Virus record (IMG/VR): IMGVR_UViG_3300023172_000180 | Span: 1-25,177 of that record | DNA from: a virus | DNA length: 25,177 nt | Reading direction: 5' to 3' (one strand) | In this document: positions 9,089 to 15,399 of the stretch, one piece after another | Layout of the letters: each line of letters begins with the position of its first letter | Numbering within the stretch: the stretch's first letter is position 1 | Made by a program: the position numbers and the translations under genes | Notes under the pieces: model-generated | Told to the model about the DNA's origin: nothing | What the model saw: only the letters and a program-made list of their open reading frames with translations | The model's database searches: none

Positions 9089-9658
9089 CTAATCTTCGTC
9101 AATAATCTTGAATATTTCGCTGAATTGAGCACTGTCGCCCGGCTTCAACAATTTGTACTCAACGCTTAAAAGAACCTTTTGAGGTGCTTTAGCATGAGAC
9201 ATTGAGAAAGCTCCGACGTTTACAGCTCTAGGAATTTGGATATCTCTCTTCTTGAGAGTTCCACCTAAGTCTGAACCCGGTGCATCAACTCTTAGCAACA
9301 ATGATTTCTCTTCAAAGGAATCAGTTGCTGGTGGCGTAATGGTTGTAAAAGTACCATCTGAGTTACTTGTACCACCTGCCATTGCTAACTTCATGTTAGC
9401 TACAGAAACTTGTGCCAATTCTCCACTAATTCTTACTTCTTGAGCAGTCTTAATGGTAAAAATTGGGTCTATTTCTTCTGCGACCATAACATCTTCAAAT
9501 GTTTTGTCGTAATCTAATGTCCAACCAGATTCTGAGTATCCAATGTCTACCCAGTCAACTGCTGGAGTTGTTGTTGGGTCTGTTGGGAAAGCTGTTGCTT
9601 CTGTAGCAGTGTACAGAACACCAGTTCCTAACATAACCTCACTAATGGTTTTAGCCAT
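9089..9658 (-). CDS. Major tail tube protein
   Basis: 189 aa, the expected size. It builds the tail tube by hexamer stacking. Evidence is the position (after the tail terminator region, before the assembly chaperones) and the content: Thr/Val-rich beta strands, with WVDIGYSESGWTLDYDKTFEDVMVAEE followed by an alternating-strand region (TAQEVRISGELAQVSV) and a helix (ANMKLAMAGG), a pattern shared by many actinophage tube proteins. A strong AGGAGA ribosome site precedes the ATG, consistent with a need for high expression. It is the second most likely abundant structural protein here, after the capsid. Confidence 0.8.
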   Translation of the reverse strand: MAKTISEVMLGTGVLYTATEATAFPTDPTTTPAVDWVDIGYSESGWTLDYDKTFEDVMVAEEIDPIFTIKTAQEVRISGELAQVSVANMKLAMAGGTSNSDGTFTTITPPATDSFEEKSLLLRVDAPGSDLGGTLKKRDIQIPRAVNVGAFSMSHAKAPQKVLLSVEYKLLKPGDSAQFSEIFKIIDED

Positions 9659-9692
9659 GTTTATATCTCCTATTTATTACCAAAGGAATTTG

Positions 9693-9971
9693 TCATTCCT
9701 CTTCTTGTTCCACAGCGTCGTCTTCCCACCAGTCTGCTTTAGGCTCTTCTGCTTTTGGTTTTTCAACCGAAGCAACGTCGCCCCATCCTTCTCCATCAGC
9801 AACGAGAGTAGCTACTCTCATGCTTCCTACTCTACGAGTAGCTTGTGAAAGCCTCTTCCATTCATTCTCAGATACTTCCACCCACTCATCATGAGTAAAA
9901 AACACATCAAGTTTCTCATCTCTCAAAATATCCAAATCGTGAACGATTGGATTTATCTTAACTTTCTTCAT
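9693..9971 (-). CDS. Small acidic-tailed protein of unknown function, tail operon
   Basis: 92 aa. The ATG overlaps the stop of the tail terminator gene (ATGA), so it is translationally coupled. The N-terminal half (INPIVHDLDILRDEKLDVFFTHDEWVEVSENEWKRL) looks folded. The C terminus is disordered and acidic (Lys/Glu/Pro repeats ending EEE). Similar small genes sit between the terminator and tube genes in other siphophages, but none is named with certainty. It may be a minor tail or assembly factor. Confidence 0.6.
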   Translation of the reverse strand: MKKVKINPIVHDLDILRDEKLDVFFTHDEWVEVSENEWKRLSQATRRVGSMRVATLVADGEGWGDVASVEKPKAEEPKADWWEDDAVEQEEE

Positions 9972-10420
9972 GAGTTTGCTCCATAAATCATTACTATATC
10001 TATAGTATAGCGTGCTAAACCAAGCTCTGGCTCGTCAAGTCTTTGAGGACCGTTTTGAATCGTAAAACCGAATAATCTACCAGTAACTCCACCAGTAGAA
10101 GTTAATACTTGAGGACTTTGGTCAAATGCTTCTCCATATATTGCATTTGCTAAATTATATGCTGTTGCGTAATCTGGTTGACCTTTTGTATTATTTGTAG
10201 CATATTTTCCTGCATAGCAATCAATTTGAAGATAAGCTTCATCAATAAGTACTTCACTTGCTTGAGGAGAACCACCAATTCTAGTAATAACCATAAAAGG
10301 CATTTCAGAATCTTGAGGTAATCTTGTAGCTATCTTTTGGTCAACAATATCAGTAATACTGGTCTTACTTAAAGCCCAAGTCCTAGCTAATACTTCTGCG
10401 TCTGGTAATGTTTGTGCCAT
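9968..10420 (-). CDS. Tail terminator (tail completion) protein
   Basis: 150 aa, usual size for the protein that caps the finished tail and joins it to the head. The layout is typical: N-terminal helix, then PFMVITRIGGSPQ as a first strand, a long central region, a helix (YATAYNLANAIYGEAF), and C-terminal strands (YTIDIVMIYG). It follows the gp10-like gene and precedes the tube gene, as in HK97-like tail modules. Start and preceding stop overlap as TAATG with no clear Shine-Dalgarno, so expression is probably by termination-reinitiation. Confidence 0.68.
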   Translation of the reverse strand: MAQTLPDAEVLARTWALSKTSITDIVDQKIATRLPQDSEMPFMVITRIGGSPQASEVLIDEAYLQIDCYAGKYATNNTKGQPDYATAYNLANAIYGEAFDQSPQVLTSTGGVTGRLFGFTIQNGPQRLDEPELGLARYTIDIVMIYGANS

Positions 10421-11424
10421 TATTTACCAAATACTCCTTTTATAGAATTTCTATAATATCTATGTACTATATTTCCATCTATTCTACCAGACTGCTCTTT
10501 GAGAATTCCTCGATATTTGTTAGTAATACTTATTGCACCTTTACGCATTGGAGCTCTTGAAGGTTGATATCCTTTATAATTAATCAATCTACTTGCTACA
10601 TCAGTTCTTGGAGCTGGGGCAATTTGTGCTGGTAAACCACCAATTGTAGGAGTATATCCTCCACCACGACCATACTCAACAGCTGGAGCATAGTAAGCTT
10701 CTCTGTTTCCCATTGTTACAGCAATCTCATTTTCATCTGTTGCAATAGGAGCATTCATTACTTGGATAGACCTAATCAACGCACCAGTTTTGATTGGAGT
10801 ATATTTTTGCACTTCTGTCATAAAGTCTCTACCAAAGTTCCACAAGAATTGCTCATAACCATTTTCCATAACTCTATTTGCTGTTGGTCCAACAATATTT
10901 CCTTTACCTTTGATAACTACTTTCTTATGACCTTTATTAAATAATTTATTTTGTTGTCTTTGAAATTCTGCTGCCATCTTTGAACGAACTGCACGAGACA
11001 ATGGGTTGTCGCCGGGTATAGATTTAACTATTGCACCAGTACCACGACCTAACATTCTTCGCCCGAAACGACGACCGATAGCTGATTGAGTTGGCATTCC
11101 TAATGAAGGGAATAAAACTGTACCGCTTAATCTTGCTACTGTACCTCTAATAGCTGAGAAGTCTCCAAGTGTTCTAGCTATAGATAAAGAATTATTTCTG
11201 ATTTTAGGCATAAACTTGCCGGGTATCATTGATGTTATGTCTCCAGCTGCTACTGAAAAAGTATATAAGGAGCTTCTTACTTTAGATACTGAAGAAACAT
11301 TTCTTGGTACATTGATATAACGAGGAATAGCACCAGAGGAAGTTGGTCGGAGAGTACGCATAGATACTTTTTTCTCTCCAACAGACCTAACAATTACGTT
11401 ACCGAAGTATTTTTTAACAGCCAT
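10420..11424 (-). CDS. HK97 gp10-like head-tail/tail completion protein with long N-terminal extension
   Basis: 334 aa. Residues about 190-300 carry the HK97 gp10 signature (YTPIKTGALIRSIQV, later YYAPAVEYGRGG), a family found at the neck and involved in joining head and tail. The usual family length is about 130-170 aa, so the basic, Arg/Gly-rich first 190 residues are an unusual extension without a recognised domain. Position between the head-closure and tail terminator genes fits. It starts at ATG in a TAATG overlap with no visible ribosome site. Confidence 0.7.
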   Translation of the reverse strand: MAVKKYFGNVIVRSVGEKKVSMRTLRPTSSGAIPRYINVPRNVSSVSKVRSSLYTFSVAAGDITSMIPGKFMPKIRNNSLSIARTLGDFSAIRGTVARLSGTVLFPSLGMPTQSAIGRRFGRRMLGRGTGAIVKSIPGDNPLSRAVRSKMAAEFQRQQNKLFNKGHKKVVIKGKGNIVGPTANRVMENGYEQFLWNFGRDFMTEVQKYTPIKTGALIRSIQVMNAPIATDENEIAVTMGNREAYYAPAVEYGRGGGYTPTIGGLPAQIAPAPRTDVASRLINYKGYQPSRAPMRKGAISITNKYRGILKEQSGRIDGNIVHRYYRNSIKGVFGK

Positions 11425-11768
11425 TAGTAACCAGACTGTATTCTTATTTCTTGATAGAAGATATTACCAAATCTATCTTTAATTTTATTTACAGATTCTA
11501 TTTCGTAATAACTTCCATCAATTACTAACCTATCTTTTGTTGTGACATCAACACCCCCTTGAACTACAACTAGGAACTCTCTATTGTCAGCGACTCTAGA
11601 ATTATCTCTAGATTCAGATATATTATTATTTCTAATTATTCTTGCTTGAACATTTGTTGCAATTGTTGACCAAGTAGATGTTGACAATCCTCTATCATCA
11701 TATTGGGAACCACTAAGTCTTTCAATATCAATTGATTCATTTAATAAGGACGTAGTAATTTTTGGCAC
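11424..11768 (-). CDS. Head closure (stopper-like) protein, first gene of the tail operon
   Basis: 114 aa. The size and strand-rich pattern (SIDIERLSG, then TNVQARII, DRLVIDGSYYEIESVNKI) match the small neck proteins of the SPP1 gp16/HK97 head-tail joining class, which seal the portal after packaging. The start is GTG; it has no Shine-Dalgarno but a perfect TATAAT box ends 6 nt before it, so the mRNA is probably leaderless. It heads the run of overlapping tail genes and follows a terminator directly. Confidence 0.65.
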   Translation of the reverse strand: MPKITTSLLNESIDIERLSGSQYDDRGLSTSTWSTIATNVQARIIRNNNISESRDNSRVADNREFLVVVQGGVDVTTKDRLVIDGSYYEIESVNKIKDRFGNIFYQEIRIQSGY

Positions 11769-11774
11769 ATACTT

Positions 11775-11780
11775 ATTATA
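11775..11780 (-). promoter_or_regulatory. -10 box TATAAT of the tail operon, leaderless
   Basis: TATAAT on the minus strand is followed by AAGTAT and then the GTG start. Transcription would begin at or next to the start codon. No TTGACA-like -35 at 16-18 nt was seen. It sits just downstream of a terminator, so it is a sensible place to begin a new transcript. Confidence 0.6.
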
Positions 11781-11786
11781 GCAAAC

Positions 11787-11818
11787 ACAAAAGCCGCCCC
11801 TTTGAGCAAGAGACGGCT
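11787..11818 (-). terminator. Rho-independent terminator before the tail operon
   Basis: On the minus strand AGCCGTC (11818-11812) pairs with GGCGGCT (11798-11792), 7 bp with one G-U pair and a 13-nt loop, followed by TTTTGTGTTT. It closes the accessory transcript ending at 11842 and separates it from the tail operon. The U tract is interrupted, so efficiency may be partial. Confidence 0.65.
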
Positions 11819-11841
11819 CTAATGTTAAACAAGATGAACTT

Positions 11842-12615
11842 TTAGTTTACCATAGTTTTATTGTGTTCTTTTTTGTAATGTTCAAGAGTAAACTCTTTAG
11901 CATACAATTTAGCTTCTTTAATAGGTAGACCTTTGGTATTTCTTGCTGATACATAAGCATCATGAAATACTTTGCAAGTACTTTGCAATCCCAAGTTAGA
12001 AGCTTTCATTCTGTAGAAATCATCTGCTGGTAACGGTCCTAGCTCTGGAACTCCAGAACATACTTTCATTTCAACTGGTTCTGCACCAACTTGATTTTCT
12101 TTTCTAATATTGTAATAGTATGCTACTTGCTCTTTAGTGCAATCTTTACAAGCATTAGAGAGTCCATTGAATGGAACTTGCTTATCTTTATAAAACTCTG
12201 AAGAACTTTTTGTTACTTTACATCTCCAACACTTTTTATGTGTAGGATTAGCTCTTTTGTACTCAAAGTCTTTCACAGCATTGTTATAAAGTTCTTTCAA
12301 TTCTGGATATTTATCGATTACTTTGATAAAACTTCTATTACCAATATCTTCGTGTGCTTTAAAATAATCTGAAGATGCAAATGTTTCTCCGTCTCTTACT
12401 CTTTCCATTAATTCTGAAAAGTTTTTGACTATAAACATTTCTTTAGCCTCTTCTACAGTAGGTAGTCCAGCTTTCTCTCTGATTTGTCTAACTCTTTCAC
12501 GAGATATTTTATATTTAACAGACCATGTAACATTTGTTTTCATAGGCTCTGCTTCTATATCAGCTAAGAGATTAAAATCTCTTTGCATTTTTTCTTCTGT
12601 ATATGTTTGTGGCAT
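11842..12615 (-). CDS. Putative DNA-binding protein: HTH plus duplicated zinc-ribbon motif
   Basis: 257 aa. Residues about 31-51 (WSVKYKISRERVRQIREKAG) look like a helix-turn-helix of sigma region-4 type. About 127-160 is a zinc-finger unit (C129-x2-C132, a Ser-Glu-Phe-Tyr turn, a Gly-Leu, then C156-x2-C159), the form often attached to phage HNH nucleases and regulators. About 183-220 is a degenerate second copy keeping C186, a Phe-Tyr turn, Gly-Leu and C214 but missing the second Cys of each pair. No HNH motif is visible. Likely a regulator or other nucleic-acid binder. The ATG has AGGAGAG 4 nt upstream; it is last in the 14007-11842 or 13045-11842 transcript, before a terminator. Confidence 0.65.
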   Translation of the reverse strand: MPQTYTEEKMQRDFNLLADIEAEPMKTNVTWSVKYKISRERVRQIREKAGLPTVEEAKEMFIVKNFSELMERVRDGETFASSDYFKAHEDIGNRSFIKVIDKYPELKELYNNAVKDFEYKRANPTHKKCWRCKVTKSSSEFYKDKQVPFNGLSNACKDCTKEQVAYYYNIRKENQVGAEPVEMKVCSGVPELGPLPADDFYRMKASNLGLQSTCKVFHDAYVSARNTKGLPIKEAKLYAKEFTLEHYKKEHNKTMVN

Positions 12616-12628
12616 ATTACTCTCCTAT

Positions 12629-13045
12629 CTATACGTGCCAACCAGTAGCAGTTAATTGCTTGTGTTGGTCTTCTTTGTATTGAACCTTATCTTTGTGTTT
12701 AAGATTCATTGTCCATCTGTAAGGTATCACTGCGTGAATACCCATTCCATAAGGTCTGTCATACTTGTAATGAAGACGATACAAAATGTTGTGTCTTAAT
12801 TTCCAAGCTCTCCAAACTTTATTGGAATAAACAATGCCTTGCCCACCAGCTTTTATGTTATTAGAAGCTAATGCCCAAGTCCACATCAATTTTCTAAACC
12901 ACTGGAATCTAAAATCAAACGATTCTTTCTTACCGTCAATAGTTACCCATAACTGATAAGGGAAACAAGAATACTTGTCTCTGTGAAACCAGTAGTTACC
13001 GTGAGCTAGCTTAGATAGCCCTTTGAACAATAATTTTTCAATCAT
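12629..13045 (-). CDS. Basic aromatic-rich protein of unknown function
   Basis: 138 aa from the ATG at 13045. I prefer this start to the upstream GTG (13123) because a promoter (-10 at 13071-13076) lies inside the longer frame and GGAGAGAG precedes this ATG. The protein is strongly basic and rich in Trp, Tyr, Phe and His (WFHRDKYSCFPYQLW, FRFQWFRKLMWTWA, YDRPYGMGIHAVIPYRW). There is no signal peptide, no clear membrane segment and no recognised family. The composition resembles the unknown protein at 24269-24940, which also has many Trp and His residues. Function unknown. Confidence 0.65.
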   Translation of the reverse strand: MIEKLLFKGLSKLAHGNYWFHRDKYSCFPYQLWVTIDGKKESFDFRFQWFRKLMWTWALASNNIKAGGQGIVYSNKVWRAWKLRHNILYRLHYKYDRPYGMGIHAVIPYRWTMNLKHKDKVQYKEDQHKQLTATGWHV

Positions 13046-13070
13046 ATTTACTCTCTCCATCATTAATACT

Positions 13071-13099
13071 ATTCTATGGTAAAAAGGGGAGCTTGTCAA
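13071..13099 (-). promoter_or_regulatory. Promoter TTGACA-N17-TAGAAT
   Basis: Minus strand: -35 TTGACA at 13099-13094, 17-nt spacer, -10 TAGAAT at 13076-13071. It shares TTTTACCATAGAAT with the promoter at 14036-14064. The -35 lies within the loop of the terminator at 13083-13108. It would drive the 13045 gene and the HTH/zinc gene. Confidence 0.8.
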
Positions 13100-13108
13100 C
13101 TCCCCTTT
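13081..13108 (-). terminator. Rho-independent terminator overlapping a promoter
   Basis: AAAGGGGAG and CTCCCCTTT form a perfect 9-bp stem with an 8-nt loop, followed on the minus strand by two more T's (U5 including the stem end). It starts 5 nt after the stop of the 13113-13736 gene. Its loop holds the TTGACA box of the next promoter. Confidence 0.75.
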
Positions 13109-13112
13109 ATAA

Positions 13113-13736
13113 TTATTTATCACAGATTTTACAATCTAGTTGTCGACGTTTTAAAGGACATAGTCCTCCGTCTTTGAGAAACATCATAAAGATTTCTTTT
13201 TGAGAAACCCAAAGTTGTTTCTTCTTTTTAAGAGGATAGTAATAACCACCACCCTCTTTGCGCGCACTAAAGTGAGAGCATCTCTCGAACCAAGTGTCTG
13301 GTCCTTGATGCCTATCTTGAGTACACTCAAGCTTCACATAAGAAGTAGTTACAGTTCTTTTACCGAATCTAGTTTTGTCTGCGTCAAGAACTTCTATCAC
13401 TTTTTTGACAGTTTTCTTGTCTAAGACTTTAAATTCAGCATTGCAAACGTCGTAACGTCCTCTGCTTTCACGGTCACTATAAGGTGTGTACACGAAGTGT
13501 GGAACTTCAAATGTATCTCCTATAGCTAAATCTTTTACTTCGGGAACTTGTTGGCTGTAAAGTCCAAAAGAAGTTACATCAAACATATTCCTTTTTATTT
13601 GATTTACAGAGTAATCTGGAACGTCACTTCGTATTTCTACATCAGTTACAGCTTCTGGTTGTCTCTCTCTACCAAGACGTGTTGCTTGTGTAGATAGAGG
13701 GCTTTCGCCATTACTCCAAGTGTATTTTTTATTCAT
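13113..13736 (-). CDS. Unknown protein with C-terminal cysteine cluster
   Basis: 207 aa, no recognised family. Visible features: a polar N-terminal 70 residues, then a beta-rich middle (AIGDTFEVPHFVYTPYSD, TVTTSYVKLECTQ), a Lys run (PLKKKKQLW), and a C-terminal Cys group (C193, C202, C205, with C138 and C153 earlier) that could bind zinc. The ATG follows GGAGGAA by 4 nt and begins 1 nt after the previous stop, so it is in one operon with the 14007 gene. A terminator follows directly. The location in the non-structural block suggests a role in host takeover or gene control, but this is inference. Confidence 0.65.
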   Translation of the reverse strand: MNKKYTWSNGESPLSTQATRLGRERQPEAVTDVEIRSDVPDYSVNQIKRNMFDVTSFGLYSQQVPEVKDLAIGDTFEVPHFVYTPYSDRESRGRYDVCNAEFKVLDKKTVKKVIEVLDADKTRFGKRTVTTSYVKLECTQDRHQGPDTWFERCSHFSARKEGGGYYYPLKKKKQLWVSQKEIFMMFLKDGGLCPLKRRQLDCKICDK

Positions 13737-13737
13737 A

Positions 13738-14007
13738 TTATTCCTCCTCCTCAGAAAGATATTTTCCTAATTTACAGTTATAACGAAATTCAGCTTTTTC
13801 TGCTGGACTTCGCTTTTCATTTAATAGACGTGTTTGCCCTAACACCCATTCAGTGATAGTTACAACATCTGCTTGTCGCTTTCTATCAATATAAGCTACA
13901 CCAGAGTCATAGTATTCACTAGATACTGGGCTATAGGGATGAACTTGTTCTTTTTGAACAGATTCTTTAAGAATGTGATAATCGATTTCGATTTTATCAG
14001 TTTCCAT
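13738..14007 (-). CDS. Small acidic protein of unknown function
   Basis: 89 aa from the ATG at 14007; an in-frame TTG 4 codons earlier overlaps the GGAGG ribosome site that serves this ATG, so the ATG is the start. The product is charged, Tyr/Glu-rich, with a likely helical C-terminal half (ADVVTITEWVLGQTRLLNEKR) and an EEEE end. It is the first gene after the TTGACA-N17-TAGAAT promoter at 14036-14064. No family was recognised. Confidence 0.65.
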   Translation of the reverse strand: METDKIEIDYHILKESVQKEQVHPYSPVSSEYYDSGVAYIDRKRQADVVTITEWVLGQTRLLNEKRSPAEKAEFRYNCKLGKYLSEEEE

Positions 14008-14035
14008 TTTTACCTCCAATTTAATTTACTAAACC

Positions 14036-14064
14036 ATTCTATGGTAAAAGTATTTGTTTGTCAA
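14036..14064 (-). promoter_or_regulatory. Promoter TTGACA-N17-TAGAAT with palindromic -10 region
   Basis: Minus strand: TTGACA at 14064-14059, 17-nt spacer, TAGAAT at 14041-14036. The -10 sits in the interrupted palindrome ACCAT-TCT-ATGGT, a possible operator. The block TTTTACCATAGAAT is identical to that of the 13071 promoter. It drives the 14007 gene and faces away from the plus-strand cassette. Confidence 0.82.
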
Positions 14065-14129
14065 ATTTTGTTTATTTTTATTTTTTCTCAGAAATGTCAT
14101 ATTTTGGTTATTTGACCTCACAAATGTGG

Positions 14130-14135
14130 TAAAAT
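14130..14135 (+). promoter_or_regulatory. -10 box TAAAAT for the plus-strand cassette, leaderless
   Basis: TAAAAT is followed by six bases and then the ATG at 14142. No ribosome site is present upstream. A TTGACC at 14112-14117 is only 12 nt from this box and so is unlikely to be its -35. It is one half of a divergent promoter region (14008-14141). Confidence 0.5.
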
Positions 14136-14141
14136 AATGGT

Positions 14142-14366
14142 ATGGCTGATGTTAAACAAGATACAGCAAAAGCCCTTATAAGCGAAATGTACGAAGAAGA
14201 TGGTTATACCATCTCTGTAGAGTGGAACGAGTATTTATTGTCTCATGAAGCTCAAGTGTATAAGCAATATAAGGACCAATACGGAAGAATAGGCATGAAG
14301 CTTATATCTACTGGAGTGGGTAATTCTAAGGAATTAGCTGTTGCAAGTGCGAAAAAAAATATTTAG
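14142..14366 (+). CDS. Small unknown protein, first gene of plus-strand cassette
   Basis: 74 aa. Predicted mixed alpha/beta: an N-terminal helix (KQDTAKALISEMYEED), strands (YTISVEWNEYLL, GMKLISTG) and a C-terminal helix (SKELAVASAKKN). This resembles a compact double-stranded-RNA-binding-like or ferredoxin-like fold, but no family is claimed. It has no Shine-Dalgarno and a -10 box ending 6 nt before the ATG. It is the first of five plus-strand genes opposed to the rest of the window. Confidence 0.65.
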   Translation: MADVKQDTAKALISEMYEEDGYTISVEWNEYLLSHEAQVYKQYKDQYGRIGMKLISTGVGNSKELAVASAKKNI

Positions 14367-14369
14367 TAC

Positions 14370-14398
14370 TTGTAATTTAGTAGAATATACCATAGAGT
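14370..14398 (+). promoter_or_regulatory. Candidate promoter TTGTAA-N17-TAGAGT before the transglycosylase gene
   Basis: TTGTAA at 14370-14375, 17-nt spacer, TAGAGT at 14393-14398. The -10 region reads ACCATAGAGT, close to the ACCATAGAAT of the two minus-strand promoters. Seven bases separate it from the ATG at 14406, which has no ribosome site, so the mRNA may be leaderless. Confidence 0.55.
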
Positions 14399-14405
14399 AT
14401 GTTTT

Positions 14406-14945
14406 ATGATTACAAGTTGCTTAATATTTTTAGCTAGTTTTAGCAGTGGGGACACTCTACCCTCATCTTCTAATTTAAATCAAATAGTGGGATGCCTTGA
14501 TATGGTTCCTAGTTCTATGGTTCAATATTTACCAGACTATGTAGAACATTTCGATGAAGAAAATTTATATACAGCAGTAAGAGTTGGTTGGTGTGAGAGC
14601 AGAGGTAAAGAGAATGCATACAATCGAGGCTCTGATGATTCGGGGGTCATGCAATTTATACCTTCGACATGGAATTGGATTGCTGAAAAGCATGATATGC
14701 CTAAATGGAATGAGTGGATAATACTTAGGTATGGAGAACCATACTATGGCTCACTCATTAAAGTAGAAGATTCTGCTATGTCTGCTAGAAAAGTTCAGAT
14801 GGTTGCCGAATATAATATAGAAATGGCATCTTTACTAGCTGAAGACACATACGGCAGAGTTACTTTTAAAGACTGGAATGCTTCAAAGTTTTGTTGGGGC
14901 AATCCTAAAGTTTTTGAAAGAAAGTGGAGAAGAGAAGGATATTAA
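14406..14945 (+). CDS. Secreted lytic transglycosylase-like protein
   Basis: 179 aa. The first 15 residues (MITSCLIFLASFSSG) look like a signal peptide or signal anchor lacking a basic n-region. Residues about 55-92 fit the SLT/lysozyme-like fold: AVRVGWCESRG with Glu64 as the likely catalytic acid, then GVMQFIPSTW at 80-89, the usual second motif. Such enzymes cut the MurNAc-GlcNAc bond of peptidoglycan. The C-terminal half (three Trp in FKDWNASKFCWGN...) has no recognised module. It could be the endolysin, a secreted-type lysin, or an enzyme that remodels the wall. It is not in the tail operon, which argues against a virion tip role. A promoter-like element precedes it, and it couples to the next gene by TAATG. 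Confidence 0.75.
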   Translation: MITSCLIFLASFSSGDTLPSSSNLNQIVGCLDMVPSSMVQYLPDYVEHFDEENLYTAVRVGWCESRGKENAYNRGSDDSGVMQFIPSTWNWIAEKHDMPKWNEWIILRYGEPYYGSLIKVEDSAMSARKVQMVAEYNIEMASLLAEDTYGRVTFKDWNASKFCWGNPKVFERKWRREGY

Positions 14946-15094
14946 TGTTTAATCAATATTATCTAAAGACATTACATAATTTTGTAAAATTCTTTGAGTG
15001 GTTTACTGAAAGACTTGATTATTTAATTGAAATGAAAGAGTATGAAATCTATTCAAGAAAACCTTATCCTCAAGAATGGTTTGAGGAGGAATAA
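14945..15094 (+). CDS. Small aromatic-rich protein of unknown function (49 aa)
   Basis: Starts in a TAATG overlap with the transglycosylase stop, with AAGGA 5 nt upstream, and ends in another TAATG overlap with the SET gene. Sequence begins MFNQYYLKTLHNFVKFFEW and ends QEWFEEE: an amphipathic aromatic helix and an acidic tail. Coming right after a cell-wall enzyme, a holin-like or accessory lysis role is conceivable, but the hydrophobic stretch is too short and too charged for a convincing membrane span. Confidence 0.6.
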   Translation: MFNQYYLKTLHNFVKFFEWFTERLDYLIEMKEYEIYSRKPYPQEWFEEE

Positions 15095-15399
15095 TGGAAA
15101 TTGATGACACATATAGACCTTTACCTTATTATTTAACGATTAGAGAATCTGATATTGAAGGTTTAGGTTTATTTACAACTCAAATAATTAACAAAGGCAA
15201 GAATATTGGTTTAAGCCATATCAAAGATGATGAACATCAACATGGTCTTATTAGAACTCCTCTTGGTGGTTTTGTAAATCATAGTGAAAACTCTAACTGT
15301 GAACTTATTGACATTGGTCCTAATATATTCTTATTAGCTAAAAAAGATATTATGCCAGATGAAGAATTAACATTAACATATAGGACTTACGAAGTATGA
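15094..15399 (+). CDS. SET-domain protein (putative protein lysine methyltransferase)
   Basis: 101 aa, essentially a minimal SET domain. The N-terminal motif is G23-L-G-L-F27 after IRESDIE, the central motif is N62-H-S-E-N-S-N-C-E70 (family form NHS-x-x-P-N-C), and the C-terminal motif is D89-E-E-L-T-L-T-Y96 (family form GEELTxxY). These three regions bind S-adenosylmethionine and form the substrate tunnel. There is no pre-SET or long SET-I insert and no post-SET Cys cluster within the chain. Known SET enzymes methylate lysines, often on histones or ribosomal proteins; the target here is unknown. GGAGG precedes the ATG. The 29-aa zinc-ribbon gene overlaps its end and could be a partner. Confidence 0.85.
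   Translation: MEIDDTYRPLPYYLTIRESDIEGLGLFTTQIINKGKNIGLSHIKDDEHQHGLIRTPLGGFVNHSENSNCELIDIGPNIFLLAKKDIMPDEELTLTYRTYEV

Noticed and set aside
13046-13123. Longer N terminus (GTG at 13123) for the 12629-13045 gene
   Set aside because: The extension would span a terminator and promoter and overlap the previous gene; a good ribosome site precedes the ATG at 13045.
14112-14135. TTGACC as the -35 of the 14142 promoter
   Set aside because: Only 12 nt separate it from TAAAAT; hexamers 17 nt downstream of it do not resemble a -10.
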